Assembly (NCBI GenBank): GCA_015680685.1
Contig: MNCI01011532.1
Span: 82,567-146,566 of the forward strand
Length of the DNA stretch: 64,000 nt
Direction: 5' to 3'
Origin: Gnetum montanum
Taxonomy: Eukaryota > Streptophyta > Gnetopsida > Gnetales > Gnetaceae
Shown: positions 1 through 11,232 of the stretch, piece after piece
Layout: each line of letters opens with the position of its first letter
Position numbering within the stretch: position 1 is the stretch's first letter
The notes under the pieces: generated by a model
Told to the model about the DNA's origin: nothing
Seen by the model: the letters and a program-made list of their open reading frames with translations, nothing else
Database searches by the model: none
Program-made: the position numbers and the translations under genes

Positions 1-2337
1 AACAAAGTCCATTTTGCTAGGCATCTCAGGCCATGGATTTAGCTAGTTAGTTGATATGGGACAAGCAGGGAAGGCCATCTCAATCAGAACCTGTGATCTT
101 GACACCTCTGCTCGAGATGTATGTGCCTCAAAAATCTTAGCTTCTACCTCTGATGCTAGAAATGATCAAGATAATTAAGAAAAAGACATGAAAACTAAAG
201 GGTGCAAAACATGGATTAAGCTAAATGGAACATACCAAAAAGCCCTTTGCTGTTTAGCTTGGGAAGATCACCAGCTGCAAAGATCCATCAAAGAAGCCAT
301 TGAAGACACCTCTTTCATCACTTGAATGCCTAAGTGCATCCAAAGCCTCTGGAATCTTCATCCCCATGACGTTTGTAAAATCTTGCTCTTGCAAGGTGAA
401 GGTTTCTTTGATCATCTCTTCTCTTTCCTCTGTCTCTTCCTCTAGCCTTGTGACAACCACCTTAGGATCAATCATTAGGGCCAAAGCCTCTCTCTCTCTC
501 TCAAGATTTTCTTATGATAATTCCAAAATCTTAGAGTTAGTATAACATAGTATGTATAACGTATAACCCAAAAGCAATAAACAAATAATAACAACAATAA
601 ATACATAATAGTAAAATAAGCTACTTATCCTCCACTGGCAGTACAAACTGAATCTTCTTTGCTCTTGGTGGTATCACATCTAGAGGAGGCTCCCTTGGAC
701 ATTCTTTCCTCTTCACCTTTGTCTTGGACTTCCCAAAAGTCTCACCAATCAAATGTTCAACCCTCTTAACAAATGTGTGCAGCCTAGGCGGTTCCAATCC
801 CAAGCTATCATGGGAATGATGAGAATGGTTGGCCGCACCTCCACTAGTAACTGATACTGATTCCTCAATGTCTTCCGGTGGGTCCTAGGATTTAGTGGTG
901 CTAGACAAATGGCGAATCCAAGGATGGGATAGTTGCGAAAAATCCCTCAAAACATAGTAGTTATCATCATAAACTATTAGAAACTTAGAAAACCTATGTA
1001 GATACCCTACAAAGAAAGTAAATGTAAAATGGGATTTAGCATGGATGTTTGAATGTAACATGATGATCTCCCCACAAAAACCAGATACAAAAAATTGTGC
1101 CCAGTTGTAGCACATGCCAGTCTCCAAAATTGCATGCATAACATGCGCAAACTTGATCCCAAGGCTTCTTCCTTGAGAAAGAGATTTGGGGAATGCCCAT
1201 GCTCGAAAGAGAGGATACAGGAAGTTCATCTCCATTGATCGGGTATCATCTCACATAGAAAAGCCCTTAGGACCCCGAGGCATACCTAACCATTGCTCAA
1301 GCTCTCTTATGACCTATCCTTCTTTAGTTGCCCTATCTATAGTCACCTTGGCACCATCCATGGGTACACCAAAAAGATCAGAAAGGAACTCAATGGTCAA
1401 GTGAAAAGATACCTTCACTCCTTGAACCTGTGTGGTGAAATGGGAAGCATCATCACTAAAAGAATCAACAATGGTGACCATGTTAGTAGCCGGAATGCTA
1501 GGAGTCAAAGCTATGAACAAGTCCATCAGACCTGCCCAGGTAAGGCGATTGATGATCAAAGCTATGAACCATTTTTGTGATTGCTCTACCTCCCCATATT
1601 TCATAAAAAGGGTGGCCTCAGTGTGCCCTGTTATAATAGTAACTTCTTCAGAGGGNTCCTATGGTAGTCAACAAAGTCCACCTTTGTTTGGTTCAACACC
1701 GTGGCACAAAGAATGTGGCCTGCCATAAATGTCTCTAACATTGTGGGCACTAAGGTAAGTCCACCATCATCATCGTGCATCCCATGTTCATCAAAATGGA
1801 GCCTGCATAGGAAAAAAATATTTACATTTAGATGATGACATAAAATTCAAAAAAGGAATCAAAAATTAAGATAAGACACAAAGGAGCACACCTGTCCACT
1901 CTATATACTATCCCAGGTGGGTTCTAGAATAGAGTGTGCACATGGAGGGCCAAGAAAAGTGTGTTGTTGCTATTATAATGAATACAAGTAGGCAGCTCCC
2001 ACACACGAGTCAAGGGACATGTAGATCTAGGACCCTTAGTAGGGCCTCCATCAACTTTAAAAAGTCCCTCTTCGATGTCAGTAATAAAGGCAAGCATGCC
2101 TTGTGTAGACCCGAGCAACACTGTCTCGATGATATCACGAGCCAATTGTTCACTCAGGTGAGACCAGATAACCACACTAAAATTCTGTAGGATGAAAGAA
2201 AAAAATGAACTAACACTAGGGCAGAACCATATCACATGGGGCCTGATGCACATGTCATAAGGAGGTGTGTCTAGTCCAAAAGGTCCAAACCAAGCAAGTA
2301 CGCCAACAAGCTCAACTATAAGAAGAGAAGATTTAGG
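1..2337 (-). pseudogene. Antisense accessory gene of E1 (plant transposon-protein / mobile-domain-like), partial
   Basis: Homologous exon by exon to the plus-strand gene at 25683-29334. Pieces in sense order are: 2337-1893; an intron about 1892-1807 (GTGTGC...TATGCAG); 1806-629, including the segment ITDIEEGLFKVDGG in the first piece and HFTFTFFVGYLHRF near 1010; an intron about 628-530; 529-236 (acidic, EEETEEREE); an intron about 235-148 (GTATGT...); and 147-1, which matches E2 near 28190 (PSKMDFV versus PNKVDFV). Compared with E2, the end of exon 2 and intron 2 are missing. The donor near 628 reads GGATAAGTA instead of GGTAAGTA, so this intron may no longer splice. Several in-frame stops and one N at 1656 show it is dead or poorly assembled. 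The gene runs off the left edge. The function is unknown and the family label is by eye. Confidence 0.75.
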
Positions 2338-2639
2338 TCCCCTGCACCAGCCAAAATATTAGGTAAGTAAAGTTCTAAATGCTAACATTAGTATGAAATC
2401 ACATAAGCCAAAAATCATATAAACAGGTACTTTGAACGCATAGCTTCATCCCATGAGACAAGGACACCAATATCTATTTAGTGTATTTGATGCTCACTGG
2501 GGTACATTGAAATTGATTTCACAATGAATCCATGTGTAAATCATTAGTCTCAAGAAAATAATAAATGATATAAACATAAAGATCAACAAATAACAAACAT
2601 TTTGGCAAGCACTTTACACTTTCGTGTCTTAGCAAAGGG
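2338..2639. other. Upstream flank of the E1 antisense gene, no gene seen
   Basis: AT-rich spacer. On the minus strand a plausible 3' splice site (GGTGCAG followed by GGGACC) lies at about 2338. It matches the equivalent site at 25682 in E2, so an additional upstream exon of the antisense gene may lie in or beyond this stretch. I could not identify that exon. Confidence 0.4.
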
Positions 2640-3850
2640 GAGTCTAGACCCTCACGTTAGAGGTAATCCCTTCCATAGCTCACGCTGGAACAACTTACAC
2701 TGGCCGTGGCCCGAACTCACGATGGCTGTGGCCCAACTCACATTGGATGCTAGGGCCTAGTTAGCTGCTCACGCTGGGGAAGTCACACTGTTGTTGCCAA
2801 GTGACTCATGCTAGGATTGTTCTAGCAAAATTTGATCCACCTACCTCCCTAACACTCACGCTGGGTTCTCTGCTTTCCAGTGTGAGATGGAAACTAGCAA
2901 CTCACGCTGCAGGGGATCCAGCCACCTACGATGCCTATCTCTCTAGAACACATGATGCCTATCCCATGTAGAACCCTTAGCTTGTGCTCACTCTGGCCCT
3001 TTTCATTGCCCACATTTAGGTTGGCCATTTCCTAGCCTAAAACCAAGAAGCCTAAAAGGAAAATTTGCAGCTCACACTACCTTTTCCTAAAACCAGAAAA
3101 TTTGTAGCTCACGCTGCCCTGCCCTGGAATTGAAAATTTGTAGCTCACGCTACCCTGCCCTGGAACTGAAAATGTGGAGCTCATGCTGCCCTGCCCTGGA
3201 ATAGAAAATTTGCAGCTCACACTGCCCTGTCAAGAAACACAACATGCTCACGCTACCAGGAAACCTAGCCTAGGAAGTTGAAAAAGGCCCTGAAAAACTT
3301 GTGGCCCGACATGCCCAAAAAATCCCATAAACCCCACGTTGCCAAAAAACCCAAGAAAGCCCAAAAAGCCCATGATGCAGGATGCCCCAAAAACTCATGT
3401 TGTTCTGGATGCTCCTAGCACTCACACCCTGCACACATGCCCTAGGCACTCATGTTGATGCCACAAATCCTAGATAAATCCCAAAGTAACCCAAAATTGA
3501 AGCCCCAGAAACCAAAAATCATAGCCAAAGCTTTACCCTAGGTAACATTGTTTGTAAAATGCTGGAGAAAAAAAGGAGAAAACAAACTTACCTATGTAGG
3601 ACCCCATCCCACGTTGGAATCCTGGCTTGGGGGAGATGCTAGATAAGCTCTTCACTCTCCTCCATGAATGCTAGATCTGCCTACCTCTTCCCCTTGACCT
3701 AGCTTGCCTTTCCTCTGCCCTTGTCCTTCATAGTTTTCCTTGCTCACACTAACGCTAATGCTAACGCTTCAAACTCATGCTACACCCTATAGCTCATGTC
3801 ATAGTTCAAATTTCCAGGAACTCACGCTAAAAGAAATGATTCCTTGTACT
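2640..3850 (+). repeat. Motif-rich spacer: dozens of ACTCACGCTG-type repeats
   Basis: Noncoding region upstream of E1 pol, filled with variants of CTCACGCTG, mostly on the plus (element-sense) strand. Around 3060-3240 the motif sits in about 50-bp units (AGCTCACGCTGCCCTGCCCTGG followed by GAAAATTTG-type text). Many copies show CG changed to TG or CA. E2 has the same motif at the same relative place (22780-24190). No convincing ORF is present. Confidence 0.8.
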
Positions 3851-4234
3851 CCAAAACCCCCTTTTCTAAACTCTAATATTCTAAATTTAATTTAATTTAA
3901 TTTATTGTGTTTAATTTTATCTCTTATTTTAATTTTAATTTTACTTCACCATGTTTCATTTTTCTTGCATGTTATTGTTTATGTCATCTTTGCCTTATGC
4001 TTGCCTAATATTCCTTATTACTCTAGCCTCTGGAGATGAGGCCCAGAAATTCTTATGAAGAAGAGGAGAAAAGTGCAAAAATCAACAACAAAAATAAATA
4101 AATATATATAAACATATAGAAATACATAATGATGCGCATAAAATTCATAAAAATTTAAAGTCTCCATGTAATTATTGTTCACTCAAGATTTAAAAATAAA
4201 AAAAATGCTTTATGCACTCAGTCCAAACGACAAG
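3851..4234. other. AT-rich spacer, no gene seen
   Basis: Contains TAATTTAATTTAATT-type tracts (3880-3920) and AAATAAATATATATAA (4085-4110). The matching place in E2 (22426-22770) is also AT-rich. No coding signal is visible. Confidence 0.6.
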
Positions 4235-4370
4235 TCAACATGAATGTCATTTGGCCTAGTATGGCCTTAAACTATCATTTGGTCCAATATGGCCTTAAAC
4301 TGCCATTTGGCTCGGTATGGCCTAAAAATGCCATCTAGCCTAGTACGGCCTAAAATTGCCATGACTACCA
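4235..4370 (+). repeat. ~30-bp tandem repeats at the 5' border of E1 pol
   Basis: Four to five degenerate units of the type TATGGCCTTAAACTGCCATTTGG. They are the reverse complement, in element sense, of the 30-bp array at 22272-22425 of E2, so they are a conserved part of the element. Confidence 0.8.
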
Positions 4371-4460
4371 CTGCATCTTCCAATTGTATCAGTACATAAT
4401 TTGATTACCCTATATTCATTTATATTTATCAACTCTTTCACCAAGGGGATTTTTCTTACT

Positions 4461-7400
4461 TCACTCCCACTTTAAACTGGCAGGAGCGAGCACATGGCCA
4501 CTAGGAATATCCTTTCAACATTGTCTCTCAGTGGACCATATGGAAAGGTAAAAAGAGCAATCAACCCAAAATCCTTTGACTTAGACCCATCCACATATAC
4601 TAATTTAATAGCCTTCACTCAAGAAACATCAGACTAGCCTAAAAACATGACTAAGACTTTAGATCTAGAAGCTGATAATATCATTGAAGATCCTCTAGTT
4701 GAAATCCCCATTACTACAGTCAATGGCGAAGCTAGGACATTGAAATTAAGTGCCCTACTAGACTCACAACTTGTGGGTGACATCACTCAAGTACTAAAAG
4801 ATAACATAAAGATATTTTCATGGTCATATATCTATATGCTAGGATTAGATCCCTAAATCGTCCAACACAACATCATTCTCGATGAAAAAATTAAACCAGT
4901 AAAACAAAAGGCATGTAAGGTTAGGCCCGAGGTGGTGTTAGTAGTCTGTGCTAAAATCACGAAGCTCTACCAAGCCATTTTCATTTGAGCCATCGACTAT
5001 TCCGATTGGGTATCAAACATTATTGTAGTCCCTAAGAAAAATGACACTATACGCATATGCATTGACTTCCGTGACCTTAACACATCCATTATAAAGGATG
5101 ACTTCCCGGTACCCAGCATTGATCAACTTATTGACACAAATGTTGGGCACACATTATTATCCTTTATGGATGGATTTTTGGGATACAACCAAATAAGAAT
5201 CAATCTGGAACATCAACTCAGAACAACTTTTATGACACATTGGGGTACATTCTGTTATACAATGATGCCATTTGGCCTTAAAAATACAGGAGCTACATAT
5301 CAATGAGCCATGATATATATATTTAGTGATTACATGCTCAATGTGCTCAATGATTACGTTGACGATATTGTGGTTAAATCTAAAACAACTGAACAACATG
5401 CGAAAGACCTAGACCTAGTGCTTAAACTTTGTCTCAAATATGACCTTAGACTCAATTCAAAGAAGTGTGTATTTGGTGTTAAAATGGGCAAGCTACTTGG
5501 TTTTGTAGTCTCTGAAATAGGAATATGGGTAGATCCTAATAAAGTTAAGGTAATAACTAATATGCAATTGCCAAAGAATCTTACTGAGCTACGTGGTCTC
5601 CAAGGTAGACTACAGTTTATAAGGCGCTTTATTGAGAGGCTAATGGATAAGTTGAGACCTATGCAACACCTATTACAAAAAAATGTGCATTTCCAATGGA
5701 CTCAACAATGCCAAGAAGAATTCAAGAACATAAAGCAAGAGCTAGCTCAACTATTAACAGTTTATCCCTCTCAAGGTGATAAACCTTTCTACATCTACCT
5801 TGCAACTTCCGATGCTTCCATTACATTGATGTTGTGTCAGAAATGTCAAGATGGAGTCAAAATCCCTGTATATTACCTAAGCCACACTTTAGTTGCCTAT
5901 GAAAAATGATACAATGACATAGAGAAATCATTCCTTTCCCTCATCTTTGCCCTAAAGAAATGGTAGCATTATCTCTTCCACAATCAAGTTTACATCATTT
6001 GCAAGGATAATGTACTTCGTGTCATCACTAACAACATCTATGAGTTAAGTAGGATAGCTAGGTGGAAAGTGATGATCGTAGAATTTGACCTACACTATGT
6101 TGCTCAATCTTCCACAAAAGGTCAAGCAATAGTCACATAATTGGCCATCTCTCCAACACATGATTAGGCAATAGTTAACCATGAATTCCCCAATGAGAAT
6201 GTTAACATTATAGACATTGTACTTGAAAACTACAAGGAAATCCTCTATTTCGATGGAGCTTCAACCTCTCGAAGAGGAAGTGCTGCGACTGTTTTAACAT
6301 ACCCCTCCAAAGAGATACAACCTTTCTCTTCATTTATGCATGGAAAGGTCAATCGCTCTCCATTTACATGGAAAGGTCAATTAGTAGGAGGAAAGTTTTG
6401 AGGTTTATGCATGCAAAGCTCTTCATTTACAACCATATTGTGATTTGACCAAACATTTGCTAAGAAAAATTGTAGAAGTGGATATATAGCATGTCCCTAG
6501 AGGCGAAAACACCATTGACGATGCACTTGCTACACTAGCCTTAAACATGACACTGGAAATGTTCCATGCATTGCCTAGCTCTATAACAAGTTGTACCGAA
6601 CCTATAATTAACACTCTTGAAAAAATTCCTATAGCATCTATTAGCACAACACACGAAGTAGAATGGTACGATAACATAAAAGAGTACCTTCTATGAGGCG
6701 AACCTCCACAAAATTTGACAAATGCTCAAAAAGACGCAGTGCGAAAATGCTCTTGGAAATATGTGTTAATAGGAGACACCTTGTGTCGAAAATCCTATGA
6801 AGGCATTCTGTTGATGTGTGTTAGTAGCATTGATGGTTAAAAAATTGTAGAAAAAGTCCACAAAGGACTTTGTGGAGGGCATATTGCACCTAAAGCAATG
6901 GCAACACAGATTAGGCACTTAGGCTATTATTGGCCACACATGGAGTATGATTGCATCTCCAAGGTTAGAACATGTAACATTTGCCAAAAGCATGGTAATC
7001 TAATACTGTGCCACCCAACGAATTACACACAACACAAATCACATGGCCATTCCAAAAATGGGGATTAGACTTAATTGGACCGATAATGCCATCATCCTCT
7101 GCAGGACAACTTTATTATCACTGCAACTAAATACTTCACAAGATGGGTAGAAGCTATTCCCCTTAGGAAGACCACTTCAAAAAATATTTGCACTTTCATA
7201 ATAGAAAATATCATGACCCGTTTTGGTATTCTAATGACCATCATTACTGACAATGGGCCACAGTTCAGTAGTGTAGATACTAAAAGCTTCTGTGAAAGCC
7301 TGGGTATTAAACATGCATTTTCATCACCTTACTACCCACAGAGCTATGGTCAAGCAGAGGCTACAAAAAAATATCATCATGGTGCTCAAAAGGATGTTGA

Positions 7401-7900
7401 ATCAGAGCAAGAAATGATGGCATGAACAATTATTCTATGCATTGTAGACATACAGAAAGATACATCGAACATCTACAGGTAAAACTTCATATAGTCTTGT
7501 ATACGGATCTAAAGCTGTTTTACCTTTAGAATTATAGGTTCCCTCATTGTGGATAGCTCTCTCAGGCCTCCTCAATGAAAGTCTAAGCAATGAACTACGC
7601 ATTGTTGACCTTGACTCAGTGGAGGAAGAACATGTATGAATTCTTGATCAAATTGAGTGGTACTAGAAACAACAACGTCAACAGCACAAACATGATCTCC
7701 ATAAACGCCCGATTAAAGAAGGATACTTAGTCCTTAAGGCCATCTGTGAATATCTAGAGAAATTCTTAGCCAACTGGGAAGGGCCTTACTTGGTCACCAA
7801 GGTGTATAATAATGGAGCATTTAAACTTATTGACATGGATGGGAATGAGTTTGCTAATCCCATGAATCACATGTACCTGAAATGGTACTACGTTTCATGA
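4461..7900 (+). pseudogene. pol: E1 pol: reverse transcriptase, RNase H, second (aRNH-type) RNase H, integrase
   Basis: Degenerate Ty3/gypsy polymerase of the Tat/Ogre type. The N-terminal linker holds LDLEADNIIEDPL (4650-4690). The RT has PKKNDTIRICIDFRDL-like text near 5030 and the catalytic YVDD at 5355-5366, followed by the lineage-typical LRGLQGRLQFIRRFI (about 5587-5630). The Ty3 RNase H follows to about 6110. A second RNase H starts with YFDGAS near 6247, but its middle, including the expected E and second D, is replaced by a short stretch with two copies of CATGGAAAGGTCAAT (about 6340-6395). Integrase has HKGLCGGH (6860), CNICQKHG (6975), ITDNGPQF (7245) and YYPQSYGQ (7333). A C-terminal tail ends KWYYVS-stop at 7900. 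Several stops and frameshifts are present, so it is inactive. A conserved AG near 4460 may be a 3' splice site joining pro to RT. Confidence 0.9.
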
Positions 7901-8262
7901 ACTTGAACCACAGAATAGTCCTGGCATCATGACTTAAAACTGATACCATAGAATAGTCCTAACATCATGACTTAAATCTAACACCACAGAACAATCTTGG
8001 CATCATGACTTAAAAATGATACCATAGAACATTCTTGGAATCATAACTTAAAACTGATACCATAGAATAGTCCTGGCATCATGAATTAAAACTGATACCA
8101 TAGAATAGTCCCAGAGCTATGACTTGAAATTGGCACCATAGAATAGTCCTAGCATCATGACTTAAAATTGATACCACAAAACAGTCCTGGAGCTATGACT
8201 TGAAATTGGCACCACAGAGTGTCCTGGAGTCATGACATTAAACTAACAACACAGAGCTCTGT
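7901..8262 (+). repeat. ~38-bp tandem repeats at the 3' border of E1 pol
   Basis: Nine to ten units of about 37-38 bp containing GTCCTGGCATCATGAC followed by TTAAAACTGATACC. It starts directly after the pol stop codon. The reverse complement matches the array at 18298-18650 of E2. Confidence 0.9.
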
Positions 8263-8810
8263 TCGTTATGACACTAAATTTTTCACGTTTTTCCTCCATG
8301 ATATAAAAGTAGCACCCAAATACCACTAAGACTATAAAATGGTTTGCCTCTTCATAGTTTTCTATGACTACAACCTAGCAACACACCATCTGCTGCGATG
8401 CTAAATAGGTGTTGTCCAAAGGGTTATGATGTGAAACTAATCCACAAAAATTTGCTAAGACTATAAACTGGCAACATCATCGATGGCCAAGCAATCATGC
8501 TGCTACAATTGGCTGTACCTATTCCACAAAGAACCTACTACATAATTTGTCTCATGAACCTTGATGAAGATGATACTATTCATGATTTTTTTTGCTTTGA
8601 AATTGCACTCGATGGCTCCATCTTCTTGTTCATCTCCTTGTTTGAAGTGCTTAGATAACTGATCCATTTGTGGTTTTCTTCTCTTCTTAGAGTTGTGTTT
8701 ACAAGATGACACATTGAAGTGTTCGTGCATAGATGCACTTTATCGTAACAACAAGGTATCACATTTTTCCTAACACATGTAACTGGGTTCATCAAACTAT
8801 TCATAAGTAT
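8263..8810 (+). other. E1 3' noncoding internal region, first part
   Basis: No convincing gene; short ORFs here have no counterpart in E2. The last five bases before 8811, AGTAT, are the left copy of the target-site duplication of the solo LTR. Confidence 0.6.
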
Positions 8811-9042
8811 TGAAACACCACAAAAATTTGGACCCAAGCACTTTCAAACAATAATCAAGCTAAGTCATGATACTTCCCTGCATGACCGAAACTTGTGAAC
8901 CTCAAAAATAGCATCAAACAGAGCATATTTGAACAAGAGAGAGTTCCTTGGGATCCACAGGTGACTACATCAGCATCCTACATCAAGAATTTCAAGTTTT
9001 GGGTTCAAAATACTTGGTTTTGACCAAGTATATTCTAGGCAC

Positions 9043-9570
9043 ACCTTGGTGTACGCTGGCCAGCGTATAGCCTAGCGTACAGCAACTTTCAGGGCTCAAG
9101 CACTCATCAAAACATGCTAAAGTGGAGTGTCTAGACCTCCCAGGACCTTGCCCAGGGTCTCCAACAGCTCTCAGGCACTTGAAAATCAAATTTTGGGCTC
9201 CAAATGATGGTCTTTCATTCCTGTACGCCCAGCATATACGCTAGGGTGCAGCCAGCGTAGAGAGACTTTTGGGCCCTAGAAATGAGTCAAAATATGCCAG
9301 AACTGAGCTTCTGGACCCTCCAAGACCTTGCCAAAGATCCCTAGTAGCTCTCAAGCACTTGAAAATTTAATTTTGGGCTCCAAATGATGGTCTTTCATTC
9401 CTATACGCCCAGTGTATACGCCAGGGTGCAGCCAGCGTAGAGAGACTTTTGGGCCCCAGAAATGAGTCAAAACATGCTAGAATTGAAGGTATGGACCCTC
9501 CAAGACCTTCCCCAAGCTTCCCAGTAGCTCTCAGGCACCCAAAAATTAATTTTTAACCTTAAAATGAAGC
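9043..9570 (+). repeat. ~180-bp tandem repeat within the solo LTR
   Basis: Three units beginning near 9043, 9217 and 9399. Units two and three share TACGCCCAG, CAGCCAGCGTAGAGAGACT and the CTTGAAAAT...TTTGGGCTCC segment. The LTRs of E2 contain an analogous three-fold repeat of about 191 bp. Confidence 0.75.
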
Positions 9571-9740
9571 ATTTTTATGTGTATACGTTGGGTACATTTT
9601 TAGCTTACGCTGGCATGCTATACGCTTACGTTAGCATGCTATACGCTTACGCTGGCATCCTGTATGCTGGAATCCTCTACGCTGGCATCCTTTATGTTGG
9701 CGTGCTATACGCTGTCTAGTTGTAACATATCTTGCACCTG
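9571..9740 (+). repeat. TACGCTGGC motif cluster in the solo LTR
   Basis: Short tandem copies of TTACGCTGGCATGCTATACG-like text (9600-9715), the same AGCGT-core motif that fills other parts of this family. Confidence 0.6.
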
Positions 9741-10380
9741 GTAAACGCGCCACAAGTCTCCCAACCCGAGTCCACCATCAAAACCCTGTATAAAACCCCA
9801 ACTTTCCATTTGATCCAGGTGGGCTGGCAAAAATCTGAAATCACACCAAAGAGCAATTATGCTGAGAGCCAGAGCACAAAAAACCTCTTATGCTAGACAA
9901 CTCTATATGCCAAGGACATTGTCTCTACACCGTGCTTATAGTGGACCAGCCGCAATCCTCCCTGCATCCACCAGGGCTTTCGTCTGCCTTGTGTTCCACT
10001 CACAACTGCGTTTGACCGGTGCATTGTACTTACATTCTGTAATGCCATTGTTAAATTTTCTTCCCATAATTGTTCACAGTTTGCATTAATTCTTATACAT
10101 ACTCTATTTACGTCTGTTAACGTTTACGCTCTGTTTACATCATTTGCATTGTTTACGCTCCGTTTACGCCTGTTACATCGTTTACGTATAACCCAGCGTA
10201 TAACACTTCGGCATATGTTCGGGGAAATCCTTGTCTGATCCGCGTGCAGACCACCCAAGGTACTCTACCTTCGTGCATTCCATATTACCCTTAGGTGAAG
10301 GTAGGGTCTTCTATGTGCGTCCTTCGATCCCACAGTCTTTGTTTCCTTCCAGCCGGAGACCGATGATTTCAGGCGGTACA

Positions 10381-11215
10381 AGTATATTCCCAACTCTCGA
10401 TACACCCCCTATTTCCCATCATGCCACCCTTATCCTATTCAATCACATCCCCTAGATACATTGTATCCTACTCACCTCAAAACCCTTGATACACTTTTGC
10501 ACATTGTAAGTCCCTAAACAGTTGCAACACAAAACATAGTTTACGATGCATGACACAAAATGCAAGTGCTTGAACATGAGCACGACACTAAAAACAAGCT
10601 CTTTCAAAAGGACCAAAAAGAAAAAAAAATAAAACAAGAAAAAAAGAAGAAACAAACAAAAAGAAAAAGAACAAAAGGGTTAAAGAGAAAAATGAATAGA
10701 AAAGGTCCTCATGATCCCGTTGACATCATAAACCATAGACTATTGGCTATTCTCATATAAACCCTAGGTGAGAAGGCAATTGTCTTGGAAAAATAGTTAC
10801 ACTAGTGTCTCAAAGAGACCATGTTGCACATCATCACATGGCTTTGGATATTTACAATGGGTCCCATAAAAATTCTATAAGAGTCCCGTTTCTCCAAAGA
10901 ATGCATCTTTCTATGTCTTGGCTCCAAGTTTGCTAAACACTGGCTATTAACAAGGATCAAAGATATAGCTCATTCATGTAAGAGAATTCCTCTCCCACAA
11001 TTTCGGCAATAATTATAATCCTTAATCAACTCCTGGCCTCCCCTGGTTACAACCAATCCCCTCACATCTTGAAATACATCTCCTCAATCCCATGTACTTT
11101 TGAACACAGTGCGATGACATCCAGCCAAGGGTCGACGGATAATGCTTGGTACTTGGTTGTTCATGGTGTTTTGCACTTCTTTGTCGATGCCTCTCAGTTG
11201 GATTCCTCCAGATGT
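10381..11215 (+). other. E1 3' noncoding internal region, second part
   Basis: Continuation of the internal region after the solo LTR. It holds an A-rich tract (10613-10680). The stretch 10500-11215 aligns by eye with the reverse complement of 17160-17900 in E2. Short ORFs here have no supported coding value. Confidence 0.6.
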
Positions 11216-11232
11216 CAACAAAGAGGAGCCAA
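11216..11232 (+). other. Polypurine tract of E1
   Basis: CAACAAAGAGGAGCCAA lies directly before the TG of the 3' LTR. The same tract occurs in E2 (GAGGGGCCAA, minus strand) and E4 (GAGGAACCAG), fixing the LTR start in all three. In the family it primes plus-strand DNA synthesis. Confidence 0.8.

Larger units (their letters stand above)
8811..10380 (+). mobile_element. Solo LTR inside E1, TSD AGTAT
   Basis: Starts TGAAACACCACAAAAATTTG and ends GCGGTACA. It is flanked by identical AGTAT at 8806-8810 and 10381-10385. The 3' third (10215-10380) aligns by eye with the LTRs of E2, including GATCCGCGTGCAGACCA and CTTAGGTGAAGGTAGGGTCTT. It has the same sense as E1 but is a diverged subfamily rich in TACGCTGG. 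No internal sequence remains, so it is best explained by LTR-LTR recombination after insertion. Confidence 0.9.

Noticed and set aside
7901-8262. Regular 38-bp repeats resembling a CRISPR array
   Set aside because: Units are contiguous without unique spacers, the same arrays recur in each retroelement copy, and the genome is a plant.
10560-10760. Lys-rich ORF resembling a nuclear localisation protein
   Set aside because: A product of the A-rich tract; E2 has the same tract without this ORF.
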